NCBI GenBank assembly: GCA_030539165.1
Contig: JAUNSO010000017.1
Span: 1 to 58,169, forward strand
Origin: a bacterium
Lineage (GTDB): Bacteria; Bacillota; Clostridia; Lachnospirales; Lachnospiraceae
DNA length: 58,169 nt
Direction of reading: 5' to 3'
Shown one piece after another: positions 26,681-35,888 of the stretch; within the stretch, counting starts at the first letter, position 1; each line of letters begins with the position of its first letter. The notes beneath the pieces are model-generated. The model had not been told where the DNA came from, ran no database searches, and was given only the letters and a program-made list of their open reading frames with translations. The position numbers and the translations under genes are program-made.

Positions 26681-27448
26681 ATGCTACAATATATTACCCG
26701 CGATCTGAAAACAGTCGCTCACAGGCGTTTTACGCTTGCATATGTGATTGGTATCATCGCACTATGTTTGATTGCCAATACAGCAGTTGTTGGCTTCAGA
26801 ATGATCTATGGAACCAATGACGGTACATTTGCGTACAATCTGATTGAATATGCAACATGGTGTTTTGTACTGCCATATTACAGCTGCATCATCATAGCAG
26901 ATATTGTGTTTGGTAAGGCGTATCCGAATCCGCGGATCAAGGACAAGATCACGAAGAACATGAGCAGAACACAGATTTATCTGTCAAAGTTCCTGACATC
27001 ACTGATTCTGGCGGTGATTTTCCTGATCATTGCATTTCTGTTTCTGATGGGAACGACGACACTGTTTCAGCTGGGTGACGGCACAATGCAGATGTGGGTG
27101 GTGAAGGACTTTCTGGACAAGATGTGGCTGGCACTGCCATTGTGGGTTGCCGGGATATCCATCGGAAATATGTGCCTGTTTATTACCAAACATAAGAAAA
27201 AGGCATATATCGTTTTCATCATCATTACTGTTGCAGTACCAAGAATCATCATGTTCTTTGCAGCCTATCCGTTTGAGTGGGCACTGTTTCGTAATATCAG
27301 GAGATTCCTGATATCACAGAACTTCAGCCTGCTTCCGTATCCTGCAGATCCGAACAGAAGCGTGCCGCTGATCATCGGAATCGGTATCGGTTATTCGATA
27401 CTGGCCAATGTAGCTGGTGTGATTGCATTTAACAAGAAAAAGTTTTAA
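26681..27448 (+). CDS. ABC-2-like membrane protein without partner ATPase
   Basis: 255 residues from ATG 26681 (GAAGGGA upstream; the frame is open from 26597 but without a ribosome site). Six membrane segments: about 20-42, 62-82, 108-133, 160-176, 187-208 and 232-250. Overall topology and the SRTQIYLSKFLTSLILAV segment resemble ABC-2 type permeases. No ATP-binding protein lies next to it, so either the ATPase is encoded elsewhere or the function differs. A terminator follows at 27467. Confidence 0.7.
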   Translation: MLQYITRDLKTVAHRRFTLAYVIGIIALCLIANTAVVGFRMIYGTNDGTFAYNLIEYATWCFVLPYYSCIIIADIVFGKAYPNPRIKDKITKNMSRTQIYLSKFLTSLILAVIFLIIAFLFLMGTTTLFQLGDGTMQMWVVKDFLDKMWLALPLWVAGISIGNMCLFITKHKKKAYIVFIIITVAVPRIIMFFAAYPFEWALFRNIRRFLISQNFSLLPYPADPNRSVPLIIGIGIGYSILANVAGVIAFNKKKF

Positions 27449-27466
27449 TTGATTATGATAATTGAC

Positions 27467-27497
27467 ATCAGGACTCTTTGAAGTCCTGATTTTTTTT
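27467..27497 (+). terminator. Rho-independent terminator
   Basis: The perfect arms ATCAGGACT and AGTCCTGAT, with a 6-base loop, are followed by a run of T. It closes the ABC-2-like gene. Confidence 0.9.
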
Positions 27498-27573
27498 CCC
27501 GATTTCAAACGAATTCTTATTATTTTTGTGGAAAATGTCGAAAAGTCACGTGGATAAAATATTTTTATTCATA

Positions 27574-27602
27574 TTGAAAAATGTGTTACTTTCGTGTATA
27601 TT
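27574..27602 (+). promoter_or_regulatory. Sigma-A type promoter of the GGDEF-EAL gene
   Basis: TTGAAA (27574-27579), a 17-base spacer and TATATT (27597-27602), about 60 bases before the start codon. Confidence 0.7.
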
Positions 27603-27662
27603 AATTAAGTGGGGAAATAAGCAGGAAGAAATTCAGTATGAATACTTTCAGAGGGAGTTTTT

Positions 27663-30332
27663 ATGACTGCGGTAGGTGAGCAGGGTCGTAAGTCTATGAT
27701 GCCGATAGGGCTGATCAATGCACTTGATATCCAGAAACTACAGAATTCTTTTGCTTCTGTTGCAAAATTGTTCTTGTTTTGTGTGGACGCTGATGGTCAA
27801 AGGATTACGGAAATGTCCGGACCGGCAGGCGAAGTCGACAGGATATTAAAGCTGTTGAATGAGAAGCATTTAACAAGTGTAATCAGCCGTGTCATCGGGA
27901 ACTCGATTGAGGAACAAGTCGTAGAAGATACCGAATTTTCCAATATTAAAATTGCAAGCATGTCTGTCCGAGTAGAAGGTGAACCGGTGTTGAGCTGGTT
28001 TATTTGTGCTGTTTTTGATGACTATGGACATACCCATGAGCAGCGTGAGACGGCTGCATTAAATTTTTCCCATATCACAACAGAACAGAATTTTTATGAG
28101 AGCCTGAAGCTGCTGCGCAGTGCTTCTCTTAAGATTTATAATGATAAATACAAAGCCCTGATGGCAAAGACCGAGTCGGTCAGAAGCAAATCCTCTGAGC
28201 AGGAGATGAGCTATGCGCTGCGTCGCAGCGAGGCGATGACTGAGGTAGTCCAGATGCTGGACAGTGATGCAGGGTTTGAGAAAATCTCGAATGATATCAT
28301 GACACTGGCAGGTTCCTTTGTGGATCTGAGTCATGCCTATGTCATCAGGATGAATCCGGGACAGACAGCAGCTGATGTTCTCGGAATGTGGGAGAATACC
28401 GGTGCGGTATCTTTACTGGACGGTGTCCGCTCCATGACATATGAGGACTTTATTGTATTGTCTGAAAAGACAACGATTATTTCTTCCAAGAGCAAAATTT
28501 CAGAACAATACAGGACAAACATGGATCAACACCATATTAATGCCCTGATTACAATGCCCATCTTTATCAACGGCAATATCGTGATGTATACACTCTTCGC
28601 AGAAGGACGAAAGCCTAGGAACTGGGAACTGGATGAGGTGAAATTCCTCGGGGATGTGACTAAGATCCTGCAGAGTATCCTGACGAGAAGAATCCAGAAA
28701 AATTCACTGGCAAGCTCTTATGCTTCGCTGGAGGCGATTCTGGACAATGTCGGAAGCGGTATTTATGTGAGAGATATGGAAACGAAGGAAGTATTGTTTG
28801 CAAACCGCATTTTCCGCAATACCTTTGAAAAGGAAATCAAGGATGGAACAATAGATGACATGCTGGACGGAGGGAAGCGTGCGAGAGCAAATGCTACTTA
28901 TCTGGAGTTGCATCATCCGACGAGAGACAGATGGTATGATCTGCACTACACCTATATCCACTGGGTAGACGGACGGAAGGTTTCTCTGTGTGCGATCTTT
29001 GATATTACGGATAAAAAGCTGTATCAGCAGAAGATAGAACAGCAGGCCAATAATGACTTCCTGACCGGTCTATACAATCGTATGTGCTGTGAGCGGGATC
29101 TGGTGCACTATATCGATGAGGCAAAGCAGTCTGATCAGCAGGGTGCGCTGCTGTATCTGGATCTGGATGATTTCAAGCATATCAATGATGGTCTGGGGCA
29201 TCAGTATGGAGATGTATTATTAAAAGCAATTTCTCACAGTCTGCAGAGGATTGATGGCATCGAGAATACCTGCTACAGAATGGGTGGAGACGAATTTGTC
29301 ATCATCATACCTGCATCAAGCTATTCACGGTTTTCTGATATCATAGAGGAAATCCGGATTGTATTTAATAAGCCATGGTTCTTAAAAGGCGCGGATTACT
29401 ATTGTACAACCAGTATGGGAATTGTTACTTTCCCTGATGAGGGAGAGACAGTACAGGATCTGATCAAGAAGGCTGATATCGCCATGTACGAGGCAAAGAA
29501 AAGCGGTAAGAACCGTACAGCCTATTATGCTGAGAACGCAGATTCATTGTCCAATCAGCGTCTGGACATGGAAAAGAACATGCGAGATGCAACGGCAGAT
29601 GATTACAAGGAATTCGAGGTCTATTATCAGCCGATTATCGATATCCGCAAGGAGGGTACACCGTGTACAGGTGCTGAGGCATTGATCAGATGGAATTCAT
29701 CAGAGCTGGGATTTGTCAATCCGGCAGATTTTATCCCGTTGGCAGAATATCTGGGATTGATCAATCCGATTGGAAACTATGTTCTGCGTGAGGCATGCAA
29801 GGCATGCAAGAAGTGGAATGAAACCGGACATCCTTATTTCAAAGTCAATGTCAACCTGTCAGTCGTACAGTTGCTGCAGAATGATATTGTAGAGACGATC
29901 AGCAGCACAATCAAGCAGACCGGTATCAATCCAAGAAATCTGACCCTTGAGGTAACAGAGAGTCTGGCTATCAACGATATGGCACGTATGAAGGAAATCC
30001 TGAGTAATATTAAGAAGCTGGGTGTGCGGATTGCATTGGACGACTTCGGAACCGGATATTCCTCTCTGAATCATATCAGAGAGATACCACTGGATGTCAT
30101 CAAGGTGGATCAAAGCTTTGTGACAGACCTGGCAGAGGATCAGTACTCACAGTCCTTTATCAAAATGGTTGGTGAGCTGGCAACAGCCATAGGCGTCAAG
30201 ATCTGTGTAGAGGGTATTGAGACGCATGAGCAGTTCAAGGTACTGGAAAATATGAATGTGCGGCTGGTACAGGGCTTCTATTTTGACAGACCAATGAAGA
30301 GAGAACAGTTTGAAGAAAGATACGCAAGATAA
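27663..30332 (+). CDS. Hybrid GGDEF-EAL protein with PocR-like, GAF-like and PAS-like sensor parts
   Basis: 889 residues, no membrane segments. Order: PocR-like ligand-binding start (NALDIQKLQNSFASVAKLFL, about 15-160), a coiled linker, a GAF-like region (about 190-345), a PAS-like region (about 350-455), the GGDEF domain (FLTGLYNRM; RMGGDEFVII near 539-549) and the EAL domain (GAEALIRW near 670-677; LDDFGTGYSSL near 792; VQGFYFDRPM). Both active-site signatures are intact, so it could make and break cyclic di-GMP; one activity may dominate. Cytoplasmic sensor-enzyme, single gene with its own promoter. Confidence 0.92.
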   Translation: MTAVGEQGRKSMMPIGLINALDIQKLQNSFASVAKLFLFCVDADGQRITEMSGPAGEVDRILKLLNEKHLTSVISRVIGNSIEEQVVEDTEFSNIKIASMSVRVEGEPVLSWFICAVFDDYGHTHEQRETAALNFSHITTEQNFYESLKLLRSASLKIYNDKYKALMAKTESVRSKSSEQEMSYALRRSEAMTEVVQMLDSDAGFEKISNDIMTLAGSFVDLSHAYVIRMNPGQTAADVLGMWENTGAVSLLDGVRSMTYEDFIVLSEKTTIISSKSKISEQYRTNMDQHHINALITMPIFINGNIVMYTLFAEGRKPRNWELDEVKFLGDVTKILQSILTRRIQKNSLASSYASLEAILDNVGSGIYVRDMETKEVLFANRIFRNTFEKEIKDGTIDDMLDGGKRARANATYLELHHPTRDRWYDLHYTYIHWVDGRKVSLCAIFDITDKKLYQQKIEQQANNDFLTGLYNRMCCERDLVHYIDEAKQSDQQGALLYLDLDDFKHINDGLGHQYGDVLLKAISHSLQRIDGIENTCYRMGGDEFVIIIPASSYSRFSDIIEEIRIVFNKPWFLKGADYYCTTSMGIVTFPDEGETVQDLIKKADIAMYEAKKSGKNRTAYYAENADSLSNQRLDMEKNMRDATADDYKEFEVYYQPIIDIRKEGTPCTGAEALIRWNSSELGFVNPADFIPLAEYLGLINPIGNYVLREACKACKKWNETGHPYFKVNVNLSVVQLLQNDIVETISSTIKQTGINPRNLTLEVTESLAINDMARMKEILSNIKKLGVRIALDDFGTGYSSLNHIREIPLDVIKVDQSFVTDLAEDQYSQSFIKMVGELATAIGVKICVEGIETHEQFKVLENMNVRLVQGFYFDRPMKREQFEERYAR

Positions 30333-30333
30333 A

Positions 30334-30388
30334 ACTCGGAAACGTGAATTCAGCAGTTGATTTTAGGGAATTTCAGTTCCGAGTTTTT
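30334..30388 (+). terminator. Probable terminator after the GGDEF-EAL gene
   Basis: ACTCGGAA (30334-30341) pairs with TTCCGAGT (30377-30384), followed by TTTT. The loop is long but contains further self-complementary bases (GAATTC/GGAATT). Confidence 0.65.
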
Positions 30389-30390
30389 GC

Positions 30391-30419
30391 TTGACATAAC
30401 AGTAAGACTTATGTTAACA
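30391..30419 (+). promoter_or_regulatory. Probable promoter and operator of the tetR gene
   Basis: TTGACA (30391-30396), a 17-base spacer and the modest -10 TTAACA (30414-30419). The -10 lies inside the palindrome ATGTTAACAT (30411-30420), which could be an autoregulatory TetR site; that is inference. Confidence 0.5.
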
Positions 30420-30471
30420 TTGTTCTTGACCAATAGAGTCATTTTTTGATTTATGAAAGGAACTTTCGTCT

Positions 30472-31113
30472 ATGAATGACAAATTCTTTGATGTGAAAAA
30501 GCAAAAGCAGGATGCCATCATCAATGCCGCTTTACAGGTGTTTGGTGAGAATGGATACAAAAGAGCCAGCACTGATGTAATCGTACACCAGGCAGGCATT
30601 TCAAAGGGATTGCTGTTTCATTATTTTATCAGTAAGCAGGGACTTTATTCATTTATCTATGACTATAGTGTACGCTTTATGTCATTGGAGTTGACCCAGA
30701 CGGTCAAGAAAAATGAGGATGATTTTTTTGAACTGCTGAAGCAGATGGAACAGTCAAAGACACGCGTGATGAAGAATTATCCATATATGCAGCAGTTTTT
30801 GGAGAGCATCCGTTTTGAGAAGCATCCGGATGCGCTGGAAGCGATTGCAGATAAAAAGGATGCAATGGAACAGATTTATAACGGAATATACAAACAGGCA
30901 GATATGACCAAATTTCAGGACAAGGTGGATATCAAAAAGGTGATCAACATGATCCAGTGGACACTCAGCGGATATATGAAAGAGAAGTTCATGGGTGAGC
31001 CTGATCTGGATGAGATGAATGCTGAGTTTGGAAAATATCTGAAAATGCTACGGGATCATCTGTATCGTCCGGAGTTTGTACCGGATGAGGAAGACTCAGC
31101 AGAGGAAGCGTAA
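30472..31113 (+). CDS. TetR family transcriptional regulator
   Basis: 213 residues. The N-terminal DNA-binding helix-turn-helix spans about 12-58 (IINAALQVFGENGYKRASTD, then GISKGLLFHYF), in the standard TetR form. The rest is a helical ligand and dimer domain. It ends with an acidic tail (PDEEDSAEEA). ATG 30472 follows AAAGGAACTTTCGTCT. No transporter lies next to it; the downstream kinase genes are 40 bases or more away and may be in the same transcript. Confidence 0.9.
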   Translation: MNDKFFDVKKQKQDAIINAALQVFGENGYKRASTDVIVHQAGISKGLLFHYFISKQGLYSFIYDYSVRFMSLELTQTVKKNEDDFFELLKQMEQSKTRVMKNYPYMQQFLESIRFEKHPDALEAIADKKDAMEQIYNGIYKQADMTKFQDKVDIKKVINMIQWTLSGYMKEKFMGEPDLDEMNAEFGKYLKMLRDHLYRPEFVPDEEDSAEEA

Positions 31114-31170
31114 GTGATTCGGTAACTTCTTATACCGATACATCTACATAGAATGGGAGGAGTGGTGAGT

Positions 31171-31770
31171 ATGGCAAAAAAAATCATTATAACAATCGGC
31201 AGAGAATTCGGCAGTGAGGGGCATGAAATCGGACGGCAGTTGGCAGAGAATCTGGGCATCTCGATGTATGACAGAGATTTACTGACAATCGCAGCCAAAA
31301 AAAGCGGAATCGCAGTGGAGACTCTGGCAGGGGCAGACGAGAAGGTAGCAGGCAGATTTTTGGAGCCTTATCTTCCGACAGGAATCGAGCAGGGAACTCT
31401 GAATGACAAGCTGTTCAGTATCCAGTCATCAGCCATTTTGGACATTGCGGCTAAGGAGTCATGTGTCATCATTGGAAGATGTGCGGATTATATTCTGAGA
31501 GATACACCGGACTGCATTCATGTGTTTATTTATGCTCCTTTTGAGGAACGCGTCAAAATCATCAGTGAAAAGCACAAGATGAAAGCTGATGAGGCGAAAA
31601 AACTCGTCAAGAGAATGGACAGTATCAGAAATACTTATTATACTTATTATTCTGACCGTAAGTGGAATACAAAGGAAGGCAAAGATATTCTTCTGAACAG
31701 AGCTGCATTTGGTATTGATGGCTGTGTCAGCATACTGGAGACAATGGCTCGCAAGATGATGGAGGATTAA
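31171..31770 (+). CDS. Cytidylate-kinase-like protein
   Basis: 199 residues from ATG 31171 (GGGAGGAGTGGTGAGT upstream). The start IIITIGREFGSEGHEIGRQL is the P-loop form of the cytidylate-kinase-like family (PF13189), in which the usual GxxGxGKS is replaced by GREFGSEG. Later parts include YDRDLLTIAAKKSGI and VIIGRCADYIL. Substrate unknown. It lies 2 bases before the PfkB-type kinase, so the two form an operon. Confidence 0.85.
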   Translation: MAKKIIITIGREFGSEGHEIGRQLAENLGISMYDRDLLTIAAKKSGIAVETLAGADEKVAGRFLEPYLPTGIEQGTLNDKLFSIQSSAILDIAAKESCVIIGRCADYILRDTPDCIHVFIYAPFEERVKIISEKHKMKADEAKKLVKRMDSIRNTYYTYYSDRKWNTKEGKDILLNRAAFGIDGCVSILETMARKMMED

Positions 31771-31772
31771 AT

Positions 31773-32696
31773 ATGGGAAGATTTGTGGTAGCAGGGATTG
31801 TTCAGGTAGAAACAATCGTGCGGGTGGACAAGATTCCGATGGAGTATTCTCCGATTACCTGCAAGCCCAATACGATATTTACAGACATAGGCGGTGATGC
31901 CTATGGAGAAAGTCTTGCTTTAAAATCACTTGGCAATGAAGTAACCTTTATGTCCATGGTGGGGAAGAATGCTTCTCAGGAAGTGCTGAATCTGTATGAT
32001 ATCAGTATGGCTCTGGATACGGGCTATGTGCTGAATGTACTGTCTGCAACACCGGCTGCAGTGGTGCTGTATGATCATGAGCGTCAGCAGCAGATATTTG
32101 AGGATATCAAGGATCTGAGAAATTTTGAGTATGATATGTCGATCTTTGAGAAGGAAGCGAAGGCAGCTGACATGGTTGTACTGGCCAATGCACAGTTCTG
32201 TAATCCGTTGGCAAAAAAGGCAAAGAAGCTGGGAAAGACCGTAGCAGTCAATTTCCGAGGCTTCAGTGAGGAAAAGATTCCTTTTAATGCGGATCTGCTC
32301 CGGGCAGCAGACATTGTCTATATCAGTGATGATAATCTGGTGAATTCTTCATATGACTTTGTGAAGAGTCTGGCGGCGGAGTTTGACAATGATATTGTAA
32401 TCCTCGGACAGGGCGCAAAGGGTTTGATTCTTTTCTCTAAAAAAGACGAACTCATAGTACATTATAATACAGTCAAGACGAATGAAATCGTAAATACGGT
32501 TGGTGCAGGTGAGGCGTTGTTTTCTTGCTTCCTACATTTCTATCTCAAGACGGGAGATGCAAAACGTGCAATCAAGAATGCACTGCTGTTTGCTTCGTAT
32601 AAGCTTGGGTTTACAGGCTCCAGCAAGGGATTTCTGACAGAGGAGGAGCTGGAACACTGGTACTCCCTGATCTGGAAAGAAGAACGAATCGACTGA
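31773..32696 (+). CDS. PfkB family carbohydrate kinase with Glu in place of the catalytic Asp
   Basis: 307 residues. The fold is PfkB/ribokinase: GGDAYGESLALKSLGNEVTF (about 39-58) and the C-terminal signature NTVGAGEALFSCFLHF (about 241-256). The conserved catalytic base of the family is the Asp in GAGD; here it is Glu. The mutation may change rate or substrate, or the protein may have become regulatory. ATG 31773 follows GGAGGATTAA. It is coupled to the cytidylate-kinase-like gene (2-base gap). The sugar or nucleoside substrate is unknown. Confidence 0.85.
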   Translation: MGRFVVAGIVQVETIVRVDKIPMEYSPITCKPNTIFTDIGGDAYGESLALKSLGNEVTFMSMVGKNASQEVLNLYDISMALDTGYVLNVLSATPAAVVLYDHERQQQIFEDIKDLRNFEYDMSIFEKEAKAADMVVLANAQFCNPLAKKAKKLGKTVAVNFRGFSEEKIPFNADLLRAADIVYISDDNLVNSSYDFVKSLAAEFDNDIVILGQGAKGLILFSKKDELIVHYNTVKTNEIVNTVGAGEALFSCFLHFYLKTGDAKRAIKNALLFASYKLGFTGSSKGFLTEEELEHWYSLIWKEERID

Positions 32697-32722
32697 TTTC
32701 TACTAAATATAGTATTTTTTAC

Positions 32723-32751
32723 TTGATATTTTGATCATTATACACTACAAT
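32723..32751 (+). promoter_or_regulatory. Sigma-A type promoter of the uracil permease gene
   Basis: TTGATA (32723-32728), a 17-base spacer and TACAAT (32746-32751). Transcription would start near 32758, upstream of the hairpin at 32777. Confidence 0.65.
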
Positions 32752-32776
32752 TACATCTGGAAATGACTCAATGAAG

Positions 32777-32813
32777 AGGCTGTTTCTGTGGCAACACATG
32801 AAACAGCCTTTTT
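32777..32813 (+). terminator. Terminator-like hairpin in the uracil permease leader, candidate attenuator
   Basis: AGGCTGTTTCTGTG pairs with CACATGAAACAGCCT around a GCAA loop, followed by five T. It lies between the promoter at 32723 and the gene start at 32854, so it should regulate the permease rather than only end the kinase operon. Confidence 0.7.
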
Positions 32814-32853
32814 CGAGGAAATCATTCATAACAAATTCAGGAGGATGGGGATC

Positions 32854-34227
32854 ATGAGCAATCAGGAAAAAAAGATGGGCAGCGAAGGCATCTATGATGC
32901 AAGACAGCTTGGAGTTCCGAAAATGGTGTTACTCGGACTGCAGCACATGTTCGCAATGTTTGGCGCAACCGTACTGGTACCGGCACTTACAGGTTTGAGT
33001 GTATCGGCAACGTTATTGTTTGCAGGACTTGGAACATTATTATTTCATTTATTAGCAAAAGGGAAGGTGCCGGCGTTTTTGGGATCTTCTTTTGCATTTC
33101 TGGCAGGTTACTGGGCAATTGCACCGGGTGGGGAGAAGGAACTGCTTCCTTATGCCTGTGTTGGTGTAGCATTTGCGGGTATTCTGTATCTGATTTTGGC
33201 AGCATTTATCAAAGCATTCGGAGCTAAGAAGGTTATGCGTTTCTTCCCGCCGATCGTAACAGGACCGATCATTATTGCAATCGGATTGACATTGTCTTCT
33301 TCTGCAATCAATAACTGCAAAGCTGACTGGCTGATTGCCATCATTGCAATTGTAGTTGTAATCGTCTGCAACATCTGGGGCAAGGGAATGATCAAGATTA
33401 TCCCTATTATTCTGGGTGTGGTATCATCCTATGTGGTAGCAGCATGCATGGGCAAGGTTGATTTTACTGCTGTTGGTGAGGCTGCATGGATTGGATTCCC
33501 GGTACATTATGAGGAAACTGTTTTTTCAATCTTTCAGGCACCGAATGTATCTCTGATTATCACAGCCATTGTTACCATCATGCCGATCGCTCTGGCAACC
33601 ATGGTTGAGCATATCGGTGATATTTCGGCAATTTCTTCTACAGTCGGCAAGAACTTTATCGAGGATCCAGGTCTTCACCGTACACTGTGCGGAGACGGTA
33701 TTGCGACTACGGTCGCTTCACTGTTCGGAGCACCTGCCAATACTACATATGGCGAGAATACAGGTGTGCTTTCTTTGACAAAGGTTTATGATCCGCGTGT
33801 CATCAGAATTGCTGCTTACTTTGCAATCCTGTTCTCATTTTCTCCTAAGTTCGAGGCTCTGATCGGTTCCATGCCGACAGCAACCATCGGTGGTGTATCC
33901 ATGGTACTTTATGGTATGATTTCTGCAGTTGGTGTCAGAAATGTGGTTGAGAATCAGGTTGACTTCACGAAAAACCGTAATGTCATTATTGCAGCACTGA
34001 TCCTGGTACTGTCTATCGGTATCAAATTCACAACCATCTACAATGCAGCAGGTGAAGAAGTGATGGCTTCCGGTGTCAATATGACCTTCGGCAGCATCAC
34101 GGTTTCCATGTCAGGTCTTGCAATCGCTGCAATTGTCGGCATCATCCTGAATGCGGTTCTGCCCGGCAAGGACTATGAATTTGGCAAGAATCCCGCAGGC
34201 GATCAGGCAGCGAATCTGGAACTGTAA
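32854..34227 (+). CDS. uraA: Uracil/xanthine permease (NCS2 family), probably uracil
   Basis: 457 residues with about 14 membrane segments. Family marks: LGLQHMFAMFGATVLVPALT (about 22-41), FLGSSFAFLAGY, and the substrate motif ALATMVEHIGDISAIS with the key Glu, followed by NTTYGENTGVLSLT. It imports uracil (or xanthine) with protons. ATG 32854 is chosen because AGGAGG lies 9 bases upstream; the frame is open from 32788. A leader hairpin at 32777 suggests attenuation. The leader also holds a 28-codon frame (32771-32857) whose stop overlaps this start. Confidence 0.9.
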   Translation: MSNQEKKMGSEGIYDARQLGVPKMVLLGLQHMFAMFGATVLVPALTGLSVSATLLFAGLGTLLFHLLAKGKVPAFLGSSFAFLAGYWAIAPGGEKELLPYACVGVAFAGILYLILAAFIKAFGAKKVMRFFPPIVTGPIIIAIGLTLSSSAINNCKADWLIAIIAIVVVIVCNIWGKGMIKIIPIILGVVSSYVVAACMGKVDFTAVGEAAWIGFPVHYEETVFSIFQAPNVSLIITAIVTIMPIALATMVEHIGDISAISSTVGKNFIEDPGLHRTLCGDGIATTVASLFGAPANTTYGENTGVLSLTKVYDPRVIRIAAYFAILFSFSPKFEALIGSMPTATIGGVSMVLYGMISAVGVRNVVENQVDFTKNRNVIIAALILVLSIGIKFTTIYNAAGEEVMASGVNMTFGSITVSMSGLAIAAIVGIILNAVLPGKDYEFGKNPAGDQAANLEL

Positions 34228-34301
34228 AGATTAGTATAAATATAATCTGGTTCAGAGGCCGGGAGTGACCGGCTGAGACAGGTATATAAGGATTGATTTG
34301 C

Positions 34302-34334
34302 AAGAGGAGAACATCATCGACGTTCTCCTCTTTT
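34302..34334 (+). terminator. Rho-independent terminator after the permease
   Basis: AAGAGGAGAAC and GTTCTCCTCTT form a strong stem with a 9-base loop, followed by TTTT. Confidence 0.9.
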
Positions 34335-34391
34335 GTGTGGAGGAATGTCTGGGGGCTTTTAGAAAGCTATGTTTTGGAACTTGAAAAGCAC

Positions 34392-34448
34392 TTGACAAAG
34401 GGAATATACGATGGTATATTAGAACAAACGTTCTCGAACAAACTTTCG
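34392..34448 (+). promoter_or_regulatory. SOS-type promoter with two LexA/DinR boxes
   Basis: TTGACA (34392-34397), a 17-base spacer and TATATT (34415-34420) form a near-ideal promoter. Directly after it lie two tandem 14-bp boxes. AGAACAAACGTTCT (34421-34434) contains the DinR core GAAC-N4-GTTC, and CGAACAAACTTTCG (34435-34448) differs from consensus by one base. LexA bound here would block the start site, so the repair genes downstream should be DNA-damage inducible. Confidence 0.8.
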
Positions 34449-34467
34449 ATGGATGGAGGGAATCAGA

Positions 34468-35799
34468 GTGGAGTATCTGGCACAGGGGATGTCCGTGATG
34501 GACAAGCTGAATATTTTGACTGATGCGGCGAAGTACGATGTAGCCTGCACGAGCAGTGGCGTGGATCGTAAGGGTGACGGCCGGGGAATGGGCAACACGG
34601 TTGCCGGTGGCATCTGCCACAGCTTTGCAGCAGATGGACGCTGTATCTCTTTACTGAAGATTTTGTTTACAAATGAATGTATCTATAATTGCAAGTACTG
34701 TATCAACAGAGTGACCAATGATGTCCCGCGAGCTTCCTTTACCCCCGAGGAAATCTGTGAGCTGACGATGAACTTCTATAAGAGGAACTATATAGAGGGC
34801 CTGTTCTTAAGCTCCGGCATTCTGAAAAACCCGACATACACCATGGAACTCATCTATAAGGCAATATTTATGCTGCGCAATGTGTATCATTTTCAGGGAT
34901 ATGTCCATGTGAAGGCAATACCGGGTGCAGATGAACGTATCATAGAGAAGCTGGGACTGATTGTTGACCGTATGAGCATCAATCTGGAACTGCCGACAGC
35001 TGATGGCCTGAAGGAAATTGCTCCGAATAAAACACGTAAGATGATCCTGAAACCGATGCGCCAGATCCAGACCGGAATCGTTGCAAATAAAAATGAACTG
35101 ACTTTGTATAAGCATGCGCCCAAATTTGTACCGGCAGGGCAGAGTACGCAGATGGTTATCGGAGCGACACCGGAAAATGATTATCAGATCGTATCCGTAG
35201 CGGAAAATCTGTATCAGAAATTTGACCTGAGGAGAGTGTTTTATTCGGCATTTATCAATGTCAATCGTGATGCGAGTCTGCCAGCAACACTCGAGGGACC
35301 GCCGCTGCTGCGGGAACACAGGCTGTATCAGGCAGATTTCCTGCTTCGATTCTATGGTTTCAGGGCAAATGAACTGCTGAGTGAAGACAAACCAAATTTT
35401 AATACGTTATTTGATCCGAAATGTGACTGGGCATTGAAGCATCTGGAGTATTTTCCTGTAGAGGTCAACAGAGCGGATAAGCATATGCTGTTACGAGTTC
35501 CGGGCATTGGCGTCAAGTCGGCGGAGAGGATCGTCATGGCAAGGAGACATGCCATCCTGACCTTTGACGATCTGAAGAAAATGGGTATCGTATTAAAACG
35601 TGCACTTTATTTCATTACCTGCAGCGGGCGGATGATGTACCGGACGAAGATTGATGAGGACTATATCTCACGTAATCTGCTGGATGTTAAGGAAAGACTG
35701 CCGGAGGGGATTAGCAGAGACGGTATGACGTATAAGCAGGTTTCTCTATTTGATGATGTAAATTTTGGATTTCAGAATCAGATTGTAGGAATTGGATAA
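34468..35799 (+). CDS. Putative DNA modification/repair radical SAM protein (TIGR03916 type)
   Basis: 443 residues from GTG 34468 (GGAGGG 7 bases upstream); ATG 34453 and ATG 34489 are alternatives. The 4Fe-4S cluster motif is C-x3-C-x2-C in NECIYNCKYCINR. A helix-hairpin-helix DNA-binding part follows near 340-360 (LRVPGIGVKSAERIVMARR). The family regularly pairs with TIGR03915, whose gene comes next. Chemistry is unknown. Two SOS boxes in the promoter agree with a repair role. Confidence 0.85.
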   Translation: MEYLAQGMSVMDKLNILTDAAKYDVACTSSGVDRKGDGRGMGNTVAGGICHSFAADGRCISLLKILFTNECIYNCKYCINRVTNDVPRASFTPEEICELTMNFYKRNYIEGLFLSSGILKNPTYTMELIYKAIFMLRNVYHFQGYVHVKAIPGADERIIEKLGLIVDRMSINLELPTADGLKEIAPNKTRKMILKPMRQIQTGIVANKNELTLYKHAPKFVPAGQSTQMVIGATPENDYQIVSVAENLYQKFDLRRVFYSAFINVNRDASLPATLEGPPLLREHRLYQADFLLRFYGFRANELLSEDKPNFNTLFDPKCDWALKHLEYFPVEVNRADKHMLLRVPGIGVKSAERIVMARRHAILTFDDLKKMGIVLKRALYFITCSGRMMYRTKIDEDYISRNLLDVKERLPEGISRDGMTYKQVSLFDDVNFGFQNQIVGIG

Positions 35800-35888
35800 T
35801 GCAGAAATATAGATGAAAAGATGAGGCTGGGACTGAAAAATCATGATTGCAAAAACCAGAAGGAACGCAGACAAAGGATGAAAAAACC

